Shown piece after piece: positions 42,642 through 51,366 of a stretch of DNA of 64,000 bases. A program made the translations under genes and the position numbers. The DNA is from Neobacillus citreus (lineage in GTDB: Bacteria > Bacillota > Bacilli > Bacillales > Cytobacillaceae): the NCBI RefSeq assembly GCF_018343545.2, contig NZ_JAGYPE020000002.1, positions 30,447-94,446 on the forward strand, written 5' to 3'. Positions within the stretch are counted from its first letter, which is position 1. The number at the start of each line of letters is the position of its first letter. The notes beneath the pieces were generated by a model, which saw only the letters and a program-made list of their open reading frames with translations, was not told the origin of the DNA and did no database searches.

Positions 42642-43292
42642 TTATCTCTTAAACACATGATCTCCAATAGAGGCGGTTGTCGTCCTTGAATCAAGCCAGC
42701 GGCTGGTTGCGATGACCGGATTATAGAAGAATAAGGAATCTCCGACAAGATTTCTTTTCTCATTCAACGCCTCACGCACCGCGTTAATAGAATCATCATC
42801 TGCGGGTTTATTAATGGCCCCATTGCGGACAGGCTGGAATTGTCCCTTTTGATAGATAACCTCCTTAATCGAGTCAGGGAATGCCGAACTCGCAACACGA
42901 TTTAAAACAACGCAGGCAACGGCCACTTTTCCTTCGTAAGGCTCAATCTCTGCCTCGGCCCTGACCAATCTCGCCAACAAATCTAGTTCTTGTTCTGAAT
43001 ATCCCTGATTCTCTTCAAGTTTTAACGCGGCCGATGCCGCTGCAGCTCTAACGGCAACTGTCCTTGCGACCGTCATTTCAGCCTCAGAATCACCAGTATG
43101 TATAGTTTGTCCAACATAAATCAAATCGAGGTTTTGAACCTGCGGGTTCCGGTTCGCTAAATCTTGTAAAGTCATACTATGTTCTCTTGCAATCTTAGTC
43201 ATCGTATCCCCGGTTTTAACCGTATAAGCAAAAACAGGTGAAGCAAATAAGAGTGATACTACTATTGTTAAAGTCACTATTAATTTTATCAT
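42642..43292 (-). CDS. Exported LysM cell-wall hydrolase (SleB/CwlJ type)
   Basis: 216 residues. A signal peptide ends near residue 22 (ASPVFA), one LysM domain follows (YTVKTGDTMTKIAREH to LDLIYVGQTI), then a spacer, then the Hydrolase_2 domain starting LLARLVRAEAEIEPYEGKVAVACVVLNR. SleB and CwlJ relatives break the spore cortex during germination, but LysM-bearing vegetative relatives are common as well. GGAGGG precedes the ATG. It stands alone, convergent to the dehydrogenase gene; its promoter region (43293-43524) is AT-rich and shared with the kinase gene. Confidence 0.88.
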   Translation of the reverse strand: MIKLIVTLTIVVSLLFASPVFAYTVKTGDTMTKIAREHSMTLQDLANRNPQVQNLDLIYVGQTIHTGDSEAEMTVARTVAVRAAAASAALKLEENQGYSEQELDLLARLVRAEAEIEPYEGKVAVACVVLNRVASSAFPDSIKEVIYQKGQFQPVRNGAINKPADDDSINAVREALNEKRNLVGDSLFFYNPVIATSRWLDSRTTTASIGDHVFKR

Positions 43293-43524
43293 TGGTATTT
43301 CCCTCCTGGTTGATATAACGTAATCTCTTAGTGTCTATTTCTATGAATTGAAAAAAAAGAATAGTATTACAGTTTGATTTCATAGAAATAACAATTGTGT
43401 TATGTTGAAAAAATATAAAGGAGGCCGTTGATAATCGGAAACTAACCGAAAATATGAATTTGCTAGTTTTTAAAGAAAAATCTATATTTAGAAGCTATAA
43501 TGAAAAAAGAGATTTTTTAAGGGG

Positions 43525-45144
43525 GTGTGCTTTCTGCAGTCGATAAAAGTTTCCCTTCAAACAAAAATATTCGGTCTTGTTCTGATTCTTAGTTTCATAT
43601 TAATTTTGCTATTAACGGGATTTTATAGTTATATGGAAAGCAAGCAAATCGAGGAAAACAAAGGAAGGCTGGCGCTGGGAATATCGAGAACTGTTTCATA
43701 CATTCCGACCATTATCGATGCATTTAAAACGGATGACCCATCCATAACCATTGAGCCTATTGCGGAAAAAATACGTAAAGAAACGGGTGCTGAATTTGTT
43801 GTAATCGGAAATAAAGATGGGGTCAGATACTCGCATCCCGAAAAAACAAAACTTGGCAGGAAGATGACCGGAGGAGATAATGACAGGGCCCTTACAAAAG
43901 GGGAGTACTATGTCTCCAAGGCGAAAGGGACACTTGGACCATCGATAAGGGGAAAATCTCCGATATTTAACAAACAGGGAGAGATTATTGGAATTGTGTC
44001 AGTCGGATTTCTTCTCGAAGATGTCAATCAGCAAATTACCGATAACATCAGAAGGGTATTGATTGTTTCATTATTTGCTTTATTCATTTCGCTAATCGGC
44101 AGTATTCTACTAGGCCGCAACATCCGCAAAGATACGATGGGACTTGAACCGTACCAAATTGCCACCCTTTATAAGGAGAAAAACGCAGTCCTCCATTCTG
44201 TAAAAGAAGGGATTCTAGCAATCAATCAAAAGGGATACATCACGATGATGAATCAACAGGCGAAGGAACTTCTGCAGCTGCAAGGGTCCGTAAGAAACAG
44301 GAAAGTAGATGGACTGTTTCCTTCCAGCTATCTGTATGAGGTGTTAAAAACAGGAAACGCGCAAACAGACAAGGAAATGGTCTGGAATGATAAAACCGTG
44401 ATCGTGAATTGTACACCAATCATGGATGGAAAAAACGGCATTAAAGGCGTTGTGGCATCTTTCCGTGACAAAACGGAAATTGAGCAAATGATTAATACCA
44501 TCTCTGAAGTAAAAAGGTATTCGGAGGACCTGCGTGCCCAGACCCACGAATTCACCAATAAACTTTACTTTTTATTGGGCTTGCTGCAGCTTGGGGAATA
44601 CAAGGAAGCCATCGAGATGATTCAAGGTGAAACCCAGGCACTTCAGTTTCAGAATTCGGTTGTTTTTAAGCAAATAAAAGATACAAAAATACAGGCCATT
44701 TTATTAGGTAAATTAGGGAAAGCATCAGAAAAGAAAATAAACTTTGAGATTAATACAGACAGTTACTTGGAAGCAATGCCCGCCCATATTAAACTTTCTA
44801 ACCTCATTGTCATTCTGGGAAACTTAATTGATAATGCCTTTGAAGCTGTTTACGGAAGTAAAGACCCTGTTGTTAAATTCTTTGCAACAGATATCGGAAG
44901 TGATATCATTTTTGAAATTTCCGATAATGGAAAGGGGTTTAATGAGGCTGAAATATCGCTCCTTTTTGAACGGGGCTATTCCTCTAAAATAGGTACGGCG
45001 CCGCGAGGATTTGGCTTGTCAAATGCTGAACAGGCTGTATTAGAATTGAATGGGATGATAGAGGCGCAAAGCAATTCTGAAAGCGGCGCTATTTTTACCG
45101 TTTATATTCCAAAAAACGTGCAAGGGGATGAGATGGTTGGATAG
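43525..45144 (+). CDS. citS: CitA/DcuS-family sensor histidine kinase
   Basis: 539 residues from GTG 43525. Domains in order: membrane helix (12-34), an extracellular CitA-type sensor (40-175, with RKETGAEFVVIGNKDGVRYSHP), a second helix (178-200), a PAS domain (220-320), the phospho-accepting His in AQTHEFTNKLYFLLGLLQLG near 340, and a HATPase (NLIDNAFEAV near 438, GKGFGL-type loop RGFGLSNAEQ near 496). This layout senses citrate or dicarboxylates. The GGGGG ribosome motif ends at 43525, so the in-frame CTG at 43534 (giving MQSIKVSLQ) may be the true start. The regulator gene overlaps its stop, and a CitMHS gene follows, which is why citS rather than dctS is proposed. Confidence 0.85.
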   Translation: MCFLQSIKVSLQTKIFGLVLILSFILILLLTGFYSYMESKQIEENKGRLALGISRTVSYIPTIIDAFKTDDPSITIEPIAEKIRKETGAEFVVIGNKDGVRYSHPEKTKLGRKMTGGDNDRALTKGEYYVSKAKGTLGPSIRGKSPIFNKQGEIIGIVSVGFLLEDVNQQITDNIRRVLIVSLFALFISLIGSILLGRNIRKDTMGLEPYQIATLYKEKNAVLHSVKEGILAINQKGYITMMNQQAKELLQLQGSVRNRKVDGLFPSSYLYEVLKTGNAQTDKEMVWNDKTVIVNCTPIMDGKNGIKGVVASFRDKTEIEQMINTISEVKRYSEDLRAQTHEFTNKLYFLLGLLQLGEYKEAIEMIQGETQALQFQNSVVFKQIKDTKIQAILLGKLGKASEKKINFEINTDSYLEAMPAHIKLSNLIVILGNLIDNAFEAVYGSKDPVVKFFATDIGSDIIFEISDNGKGFNEAEISLLFERGYSSKIGTAPRGFGLSNAEQAVLELNGMIEAQSNSESGAIFTVYIPKNVQGDEMVG

Positions 45145-45823
45145 GATCAAAACGGTTATTGCGGAAGATGATTTTCGAATCGCTGATATGCATGAAAAGT
45201 TTTTAAATATGTTTGAAGAAATAGAAGTTGTAGGCAAAGCATTAAACGGTGAACAGACACTTCAAGTGCTTGAGAAGGAAAACCCTGATTTTCTCCTTCT
45301 TGATGTGTATATGCCAGATATGCTGGGATCCGATCTTTTGCCTGCGATACGAGAAAAGTATCCGAAGGTTAGTATTATTATGATTACGGCGGCAACCGAT
45401 AAGGAATTTCTTGAAAAAGCTTTAAATTACGGGGTCGAAAATTACCTGATCAAGCCGGTAAACAAAGAAAGGTTTGATGATGTTATCCAGGAATATATCA
45501 AAAAACGTACCTTGCTTTCTTCCACTCAGGAAATTAATCAAAACTATGTAGATCTTCTATTTAGGCATGGAAAAGCGGAAAGAGAAGGCAAAAGCCCTGG
45601 GCTTCCGAAGGGTATCGATGAAATAACACTAGGAAAAGTAAAAGCTGTTTTTCAGGCAAGGAAAGATGGCCTTTCGGCAGAGGAAGTTGGCAAAGAAATT
45701 GGCGCTTCCCGGATTACAGCACGAAGATATCTGGAATATCTCTCCTCCAAACAGGAGGTAAAAGCAGAAGTGGTCTACGGAATTGTCGGCAGGCCGGAAC
45801 GAAAATATTATCCAGTTTTATGA
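45137..45823 (+). CDS. citT: CitT-type response regulator
   Basis: 228 residues. The receiver domain has the acidic pair AEDDFR at the start, the phosphorylated Asp in LLDVYMPDM near 54 and Lys of IKPV near 104. The C-terminal part carries the CitT/DcuR-type helix-turn-helix (LSAEEVGKEIGASRITARRYLEYL). TTG 45137 is chosen because AAGGGG lies nine bases upstream; ATG 45128 directly touches that motif. The gene overlaps the kinase gene by eight bases. It should activate the citrate transporter gene that follows. A terminator separates them. Confidence 0.88.
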   Translation: MDRIKTVIAEDDFRIADMHEKFLNMFEEIEVVGKALNGEQTLQVLEKENPDFLLLDVYMPDMLGSDLLPAIREKYPKVSIIMITAATDKEFLEKALNYGVENYLIKPVNKERFDDVIQEYIKKRTLLSSTQEINQNYVDLLFRHGKAEREGKSPGLPKGIDEITLGKVKAVFQARKDGLSAEEVGKEIGASRITARRYLEYLSSKQEVKAEVVYGIVGRPERKYYPVL

Positions 45824-45852
45824 AAGAAGGTGGGAATGCCGCCTTCTTTTTT
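45824..45852 (+). terminator. Terminator after citT
   Basis: A ten-pair stem (aagaaggtgg with ccgccttctt, one G-U) and six T residues start right at the stop codon. Confidence 0.88.
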
Positions 45853-45895
45853 AGCTAATAAGAAAGTATAAATTCAACTACGCCTCTGTCTTCGT

Positions 45896-45930
45896 CCTCG
45901 AGGACTCGCCAATCGGCGAGATTTTATTTA
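45896..45930. repeat. GC-rich double dyad upstream of the citrate transporter
   Basis: CCTCGAGG (45896-45903) is followed at once by CTCGCC-AATC-GGCGAG (45905-45920) and an AT/T stretch. It is much more GC-rich than its surroundings. It could be a second terminator, a CitT site or a dispersed repeat. Confidence 0.5.
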
Positions 45931-45997
45931 TGGAAAAATTCTCCTCTTGTGAACAATATGTACAAAATCTACTTAAATTACGTTAAAAACTTTATTT

Positions 45998-46012
45998 TGG
46001 TAACGTTTTCAC
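45998..46012. promoter_or_regulatory. cre site (CcpA catabolite control)
   Basis: The minus strand reads GTGAAAACGTTACCA, matching the cre consensus WTGNAANCGNWNNCW except at the first base. It lies about 50 bases before the transporter start, fitting catabolite control as known for B. subtilis citM. Confidence 0.7.
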
Positions 46013-46062
46013 TCCTGAGTATTTTGATTATATTTAATTTACAAATAAAAGGGGTGACTAAT

Positions 46063-47355
46063 ATGTTAGCAATTTTAGGATTTTTAATGATTATTACTTT
46101 CATGACATTGATTATGACTAAACGCCTTCCCGCTATGATCGCGCTTATGGTAGTGCCTGTTGTTTTTGCATTGATCGGCGGTTTTGGAAGCAAAATGGGA
46201 CCGATGGCGCTAGAGGGGATTAAAAGTGTTGCGCCAACTGGAATTATGATTCTGTTTGCGATTCTGTTTTTCGGTATTATGATTGATGCCGGAGTGTTTG
46301 ATCCCATTATTTCGACAATCTTGAAAGTGGTAAAAGGAGACCCAGTCAAAGTAGCGATTGGAACGGCTGTCCTTGCCCTATTAATTTCTCTAGACGGGGA
46401 TGGGACCACCACTTATATGATAACGATTTCAGCGATGTTGCCACTGTATAAACGGATTGGCATGAGGCCACTAACACTTGCTGGAATTGCCGTATCAGCT
46501 TCAGGCGTCATGAACCTTCTTCCATGGGGCGGTCCAACAGCAAGAGCAATGACAGCTTTGCATATGGAAATGTCAGATATTTTTACACCGGTGATCCCAA
46601 GTATGGCGGGAGGAATCGTGTTTGTTTTATTCATGGCCTTCGTGCTTGGAAGAAAAGAACGGAAACGGGTCGGTGTCCTGCAAATCGATCCTGTCACGAG
46701 CAATATGGTAGCTGCAACTTCAGAGGCTGCCTACCTTAAACGTCCTAAGTTAATTCTTATCAACTATGCTCTGACAATCACTCTATTAGTAGCATTAATC
46801 CAAGAGTGGCTTCCAACAACAGTCTTGTTCATGCTTGGATTCGCTATTGCGATTACGCTTAACTACCCACGCTTAAGCGATCAAAAAGAACGAGTTGCCA
46901 ACTATGCAGACAATGCCTTGTCAGTTGTTTCAATGGTGTTTGCGGCAGGGATTTTTACAGGTATTTTGACAGGTACAAAAATGGTAGATGCCATGGCAAC
47001 TGCAATGATTTCCTATATACCGGATTTTCTGGGTTCACATTTTGCTGTAATTACAGCGATTATTAGCGCACCATTAACCTTTTTCATGTCAAATGATGCT
47101 TTCTATTATGGGGTGCTGCCTTTGCTTGCTAAAGCAGCGAGTGTATATGGAATCGACCCGGCATTTCTTGGACGGGCATCATTGTTAGGACAGCCTGTTC
47201 ACTTATTAAGCCCTCTTGTCCCTTCGACCTACCTCTTGGTTGGAATGGTTGGCGAAGATTTCGGCGACCTGCAGCGCACCTTCCTGAAATGGGCATGCGG
47301 CTCGACATTGGTGATGATGGCAGTTGCAATTGTTTTAGGCATTATTCCTTTTTAA
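46063..47355 (+). CDS. citM: CitMHS-family metal-citrate/H+ symporter
   Basis: 430 residues, about 12 membrane helices. MLAILGFLMIITFMTLIMTKRLPAM is the typical CitM start; ISLDGDGTTTYMITISAMLPLYKRIGM near 110 and LLPWGGPTARA near 155 are family signatures. CitM-type proteins carry Mg2+-citrate or Ca2+-citrate complexes with protons. ATG 46063 follows AAGGGGTG; the frame opens earlier at 45949 without support. Regulation by the upstream CitST-like pair and a cre site is predicted. A 47-residue gene follows 26 bases later and may be co-transcribed. Confidence 0.92.
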   Translation: MLAILGFLMIITFMTLIMTKRLPAMIALMVVPVVFALIGGFGSKMGPMALEGIKSVAPTGIMILFAILFFGIMIDAGVFDPIISTILKVVKGDPVKVAIGTAVLALLISLDGDGTTTYMITISAMLPLYKRIGMRPLTLAGIAVSASGVMNLLPWGGPTARAMTALHMEMSDIFTPVIPSMAGGIVFVLFMAFVLGRKERKRVGVLQIDPVTSNMVAATSEAAYLKRPKLILINYALTITLLVALIQEWLPTTVLFMLGFAIAITLNYPRLSDQKERVANYADNALSVVSMVFAAGIFTGILTGTKMVDAMATAMISYIPDFLGSHFAVITAIISAPLTFFMSNDAFYYGVLPLLAKAASVYGIDPAFLGRASLLGQPVHLLSPLVPSTYLLVGMVGEDFGDLQRTFLKWACGSTLVMMAVAIVLGIIPF

Positions 47356-47381
47356 TAGAAAAGTAGGCTGGGGGATTCAAT

Positions 47382-47525
47382 ATGTGGATTATTACCGTCT
47401 TTTTAGGAAAAAATAATGTCTCAATGTATGAATTTTATTCTGAGCGGGAAGCAAGGGAAGCGTTTGGCAATGTATCTGGTTGCAAATTTCTTTCTGAGGT
47501 GATTTATTATAACGATAAAGAATAA
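47382..47525 (+). CDS. Small hypothetical protein, 47 aa, after the citrate transporter
   Basis: The frame reads MWIITVFLGKNNVSMYEFYS and ends VIYYNDKE, with GGGGGAT about eight bases before the ATG. It is soluble and slightly acidic, with predicted beta then helix. Its position between citM and an AEC carrier gene, with no terminator seen on either side, suggests co-transcription. The family is not recognised. Confidence 0.65.
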   Translation: MWIITVFLGKNNVSMYEFYSEREAREAFGNVSGCKFLSEVIYYNDKE

Positions 47526-47563
47526 ATAGGATTTTTTGTTTTATAGAGAGAGAAGGTTTTTCA

Positions 47564-48493
47564 ATGGATATATTGTTTCATATTTTGCTCGATATCATTT
47601 TCCCGATCTTTGTGTTAATCGTGGCAGGTGCCATCTTGCAGCGGACTGTTAAGCTAAATTTATCTACACTGTCAACTTTGACAGTGTATTTCTTATTACC
47701 GGCAGTTTGTTTCGTCAATATTTATCAGAGTAAGTTGCCGAAGGCGGTCGTTAGTCAGACGTTAGGCTATTTAATGCTGTTTAACTTTATTCTAATTCTT
47801 ATCAGTATGGTAATTGCAAAAGCAAACAAATTTGACCGCAAGCTGTCGTCCACATTTAAAAACAGTATGGTCTTAAGCAATTCCGGAAATTACGGTCTGC
47901 CGGTCAGCGAAATGGCTTTTGCCGGGAATCCGATCGCCATGTCCATCCAAATCATCATCATGATTTTTCAAAACATACTCACATTTACTTACGGATTATA
48001 TAACTGTGTTTCTGCCCAGAGCAGCGGGATGGAAGTTTTACGGAAAATTATGCGGCTACCGGTGATTTACGCTCTATTATTGGCTGTATTGTTGAAATGG
48101 CTTCATGTGGAAATTCCCATTTATATTTGGAAGCCAATTGAAAATGCATCGAACGCCTTTTTAGCGGTAGCGCTCGTTACATTAGGTGCACAGGTCGCGT
48201 ATTTAAAAATTACTCACATTTCCCGGCCCATCATCTGGATTGTCATCGGCAGGCTGCTAATTTCGCCGATAGTTGGTTTTTTCGTTATCACAATTCTTGG
48301 TCTTAAAGGGATTACGGCTCAAGCATTATTCATAGCCAGTTCCTTTCCGACTTCGAGAAATAGTTCCCTGCTCGCGCTTGAGTATGATAATTACCCGGAA
48401 TATGCCTCGCAAGCAGTCCTGTTAACGACTATTATCAGCAGTGTTACCGTTGCGATTGTCGTGTACCTTTCGAAAATCCTTTTTGCGGCTTAA
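47564..48493 (+). CDS. AEC-family transporter (auxin efflux carrier type)
   Basis: 309 residues with ten membrane helices. PIFVLIVAGAILQR in helix 1, VLSNSGNYGLPVSEMAFAG near residue 104 and FIASSFPTSRNSSLLALEY near 262 are AEC landmarks. Bacterial members carry malate, malonate or related organic acids. Following the citrate transporter and two-component pair, it probably belongs to the same organic-acid group. AGAGAAGG precedes ATG 47564. Confidence 0.88.
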   Translation: MDILFHILLDIIFPIFVLIVAGAILQRTVKLNLSTLSTLTVYFLLPAVCFVNIYQSKLPKAVVSQTLGYLMLFNFILILISMVIAKANKFDRKLSSTFKNSMVLSNSGNYGLPVSEMAFAGNPIAMSIQIIIMIFQNILTFTYGLYNCVSAQSSGMEVLRKIMRLPVIYALLLAVLLKWLHVEIPIYIWKPIENASNAFLAVALVTLGAQVAYLKITHISRPIIWIVIGRLLISPIVGFFVITILGLKGITAQALFIASSFPTSRNSSLLALEYDNYPEYASQAVLLTTIISSVTVAIVVYLSKILFAA

Positions 48494-48582
48494 ATGCACT
48501 TATTAGACAGGCCAATTTTTCAATGGATAAGTCTAAATTCGTAAAAAATGAATATTTTCATAGTAGATAAGGAGGCGATAAG

Positions 48583-49692
48583 GTGAAATCAATCGGCATC
48601 TTGGGGGTAGGTCAAGCAGGTGGAAATATCGCTGAAATAGCATCGACGATGGGCTTTCAAACCGCCCTTATCAACACTAATCAACGAGATGGGGCAGTCA
48701 ATACAAAGGTTGAAAAGAAATATTTTGTCCCAGGGTATAATGGAGCAGGGCAGGACCGTTCAGTCGGTTTACGGGCGGTTCACGAACATTATAGGGAACT
48801 GATTGACTTTGTTAAAAAATCCTTTAAAAACGTCAAACTGTTATTAGTTGCTTTCTCGACGGACGGTGGAACTGGGTCGGGAATGAGTCCGCTGTTAATT
48901 GATATTTTATTAGACCAGCTGCCGGGTATGAACATCGGGGCAATTGCGGTTGTGCCTGAGCGGAATGTGCTGGCAGGGAATCGAATCAATGCGGCTGAAT
49001 GCATTGAGCAGATTTCCAAAATTGAAGGCATTTCTTCCGTATTTCTAGTGGATAACGATCAAATGCGTAAAGTAAATCCGCAATCAAGCAAGCAGCAAGT
49101 TTATCTTCAGTCCAACCATCAAGTTATGGAGGCCATCAGCCATGTCCTGGAAGTAACACAAAAGAGTTCATTTTACGGCAATTTTGATGAAACGGATTTG
49201 ATGAATATCCTCAATACAAGAGGAGTAACGTTGATTTCTTCGGCTCCTGTTACTGATGCGAAGACGACGGCGGAAGTGGCCGAAAGCATTCAGCGTTCTT
49301 GGGCAAGTTCCATCTTTTGCCCTGTCGATACAGTTGGGGTCATTCGGGCAGGACTTATATATGAAGGGCCGGAGACAGTCACGAAACTCATAAATGTGCC
49401 TTCTATTTTTGAGGGAATCGGGGAGCCTTTAGAACTATTTGAGGGAACCTATATAACAGAAGGGGATCCAACGATTACGACGATTTTAGCAGGGCTGTCT
49501 TTCCCAAGGCGCCGCCTGCAATCCTTGGAGGAATCACTGGAGAAAAACAAAGAGCGCCTGCAATATCTCGTTAAGAAGGAACATGCAGAAAGATATGAAT
49601 CCTCTGTTTCCTGGGCTTCCAATCTAAAAGCAAAACCACCTGAACGAAAGTCTTCGGGTGTAACCTCCAAGTTGTCAAAGTATCAGAAATAG
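48583..49692 (+). CDS. TubZ/FtsZ-like tubulin GTPase
   Basis: 369 residues. SIGILGVGQAGGNIAEIAS starts the Rossmann GTPase fold; INTNQRDG near residue 30 and the tubulin signature STDGGTGSGMSP near 92-103 bind GTP. The later blocks VVPERNVLAGNRINAAECI near 124, SVFLVDNDQM near 149, LNTRGVTLIS near 208 and ILAGLSFPRRR near 305 follow the order seen in plasmid TubZ/RepX rather than chromosomal FtsZ. After residue 310 a charged helix and basic tail (KPPERKSSGV) may be disordered. TubZ normally moves plasmids with the DNA-binding partner TubR; no TubR-like gene is visible. GTG 48583 follows GGAGGCG. This is an orphan cytoskeletal protein of unknown role. Confidence 0.88.
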   Translation: MKSIGILGVGQAGGNIAEIASTMGFQTALINTNQRDGAVNTKVEKKYFVPGYNGAGQDRSVGLRAVHEHYRELIDFVKKSFKNVKLLLVAFSTDGGTGSGMSPLLIDILLDQLPGMNIGAIAVVPERNVLAGNRINAAECIEQISKIEGISSVFLVDNDQMRKVNPQSSKQQVYLQSNHQVMEAISHVLEVTQKSSFYGNFDETDLMNILNTRGVTLISSAPVTDAKTTAEVAESIQRSWASSIFCPVDTVGVIRAGLIYEGPETVTKLINVPSIFEGIGEPLELFEGTYITEGDPTITTILAGLSFPRRRLQSLEESLEKNKERLQYLVKKEHAERYESSVSWASNLKAKPPERKSSGVTSKLSKYQK

Positions 49693-49700
49693 GGTAGTTA

Positions 49701-49736
49701 AAAGGACATCCTCTTTGGTAAGGGGGTGTCTTTTTT
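49701..49736 (+). terminator. Terminator after the tubulin-like gene
   Basis: An 11-pair stem (aaaggacatcc with ggtgtcttt side, two G-U) and a T run. Confidence 0.75.
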
Positions 49737-49782
49737 ACGGAAAAATTGTTGGTAGAGTTTTAACTGAAAAGAGATATAAATG

Positions 49783-49816
49783 AAAAAAGCGGTGTGGCTG
49801 CTCGCCGCTTCACCGC
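49783..49816 (-). terminator. Terminator of the convergent coiled-coil gene
   Basis: On the minus strand, GCGGTG and CACCGC, with an inner GGC/GCC stem, run into CTTTTTTC. Confidence 0.8.
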
Positions 49817-49832
49817 ATTTATGCTCTAATTT

Positions 49833-50273
49833 TTATTTTGATTTTCGTTTAAATAGTTTGTAAAAACCTGAATTATCATTTGTGATATTGTCCAATTTTT
49901 GAGCCATAGATGACAGTATTTCGTTTTGTTGTTTAAGTTCTTTAACCACGTTAGATATATTTTCTAAATTATTATTTAGAGAGGATAGCATTTCATTTAC
50001 TTTTTGTAATTCTGTAACCACATTAGCGGAATTCTCCTGGCTTTGAGATACGATAGACGTCTCCGCATTTGGTGCTAAGGATGCAGGGAGTTTCAGCTTA
50101 CTAAGTCCAGCAACAGAAGTTAAAAACGAATCATTTTTTAGAAGAGTGGTTGCCATCTGCATCAGGGAATTCATATCAAGTTGGTTTCCTAAATTGCCCG
50201 TTAAATTCTTGAGTTTCTCCAAATCCACATTCATCCCAGCAGGATTATTATTTTCAACAACATTTTCATCCAT
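49833..50273 (-). CDS. Coiled-coil hypothetical protein, 146 aa
   Basis: An Asn-rich N-terminus (MDENVVENNNPAGMNVDLEK) is followed by a Met/Leu-rich region (MNSLMQMATTLL), then a long heptad stretch at residues 85-130 (VTELQKVNEMLSSLNNNLEN) and a basic end LFKRKSK. It is soluble and likely an oligomeric coiled coil. AAAGGAG precedes the ATG. It is convergent to the TubZ-like gene, so a functional link is possible but not shown. No recognised domain. Confidence 0.7.
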   Translation of the reverse strand: MDENVVENNNPAGMNVDLEKLKNLTGNLGNQLDMNSLMQMATTLLKNDSFLTSVAGLSKLKLPASLAPNAETSIVSQSQENSANVVTELQKVNEMLSSLNNNLENISNVVKELKQQNEILSSMAQKLDNITNDNSGFYKLFKRKSK

Positions 50274-50461
50274 AATATTACTCCTTTACCGTTTATTAAA
50301 ATCAAAAATTTACTTTATCATATGTTTTACTGCAAAAATGAAGTGTGTGAATAACCCCTATCGAAGAAGTTTTCTATTTTGTTAGTTTCTATGCTATCTA
50401 TTCATTCCGCGATTAGAACAAATGAATATTCTATAGCAAAGATTCTTATGGAGGCGGATAG

Positions 50462-51229
50462 ATGAATTTTTTTAATGGAAATGATGATTTGGAATTATTT
50501 CTTCCCTTTTACGGGTCAACAATAGTTTATAAGACTTCTAGCAGTTATCAAAATATTTATGTAACAGAGAGAGGTGAATATGAAGGAATGCGTGGGAAAT
50601 TCCGGATGCTTCAGTCTTCATCCAATGCTAGTCAAGGAATCATGAATTTGGAGCAACAGAATAATCTGGTCGTTTCATATATTCGAATTACAGTTGATCT
50701 TATCAATCATTATCTACCTGATTTTAAAAAAGGGTTTATTATTGGCCATGGCATTGGTACTGTCAGCTCTTTTTATTCTGAAAAATATATGGTTACGGCG
50801 GAAATTGACCCGGTGGTTGTTGAGGTATCAAAGAAGTACTTCGGTCATTCTGGTCATAATGTTGAAATTGGCGATGGACAAGTTCTTTTAAAGAAACAGG
50901 AGGCTCATTCTCAGGATATCATTTTTCTAGATGCCTTTAACAGCGATGATGTCCCAACTCATCTAACGACTGAGGAGTTTTTTACTTTGACAGATGAAAA
51001 GCTGTCGGACACAGGAATTTTAATCATGAACTATATTGGAAAACTAAAACATGATAAATTCTTGCATACATTATATTCAACGATTTCCAAAATCTATCCT
51101 TGTGTGAAAGTGTTTGCGCCAAATCCAAAGAAAATATCGAAGCAGAACATATTATTCGTTGCAAGTCGGAATATTCTGGAGGACTATACTCCACGAGAAG
51201 CAGAACCAATTCAGATTTCGGGTAATTAG
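50462..51229 (+). CDS. Spermidine-synthase-like protein
   Basis: 255 residues of the methyltransferase/aminopropyltransferase fold. The nucleotide site reads GFIIGHGIGTVSSFY near residue 91, AEIDPVVVEVSKKYFG near 114, and FLDAFNSDDVPTHLTTEEFF near 158. The layout matches spermidine-synthase-like proteins rather than a true SpeE, since the N-terminal beta domain is short and the active-site wording GGG.G is altered to GHGIG. Possible reaction: aminopropyl or methyl transfer, uncertain. GGAGG precedes the ATG. Confidence 0.75.
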   Translation: MNFFNGNDDLELFLPFYGSTIVYKTSSSYQNIYVTERGEYEGMRGKFRMLQSSSNASQGIMNLEQQNNLVVSYIRITVDLINHYLPDFKKGFIIGHGIGTVSSFYSEKYMVTAEIDPVVVEVSKKYFGHSGHNVEIGDGQVLLKKQEAHSQDIIFLDAFNSDDVPTHLTTEEFFTLTDEKLSDTGILIMNYIGKLKHDKFLHTLYSTISKIYPCVKVFAPNPKKISKQNILFVASRNILEDYTPREAEPIQISGN

Positions 51230-51313
51230 CTGTTGTTAAAATGATATATGGATATAATAAATTACACTTTTTAACTAGAACGAATCTACTCTTTTCCACA
51301 TAGCTTGTCTAAT

Positions 51314-51338
51314 ATAAGGAGGATACTATCTTCCTTAT
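51314..51338 (+). other. Hairpin before the small membrane peptide gene
   Basis: ATAAGGAGGA and TCTTCCTTAT pair (nine of ten positions) around TACTA. It has no T run, so it is not a terminator on this strand; it may affect stability or translation of the peptide gene that starts 28 bases later. Confidence 0.4.
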
Positions 51339-51366
51339 GTAAAAAAGAGAAAAGGGGGGATTATCC

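Noticed and set aside
48583-50273. Complete type III plasmid partition locus
   Set aside because: No TubR-like DNA-binding gene and no centromere-like iterons are seen near the tubulin-like gene.
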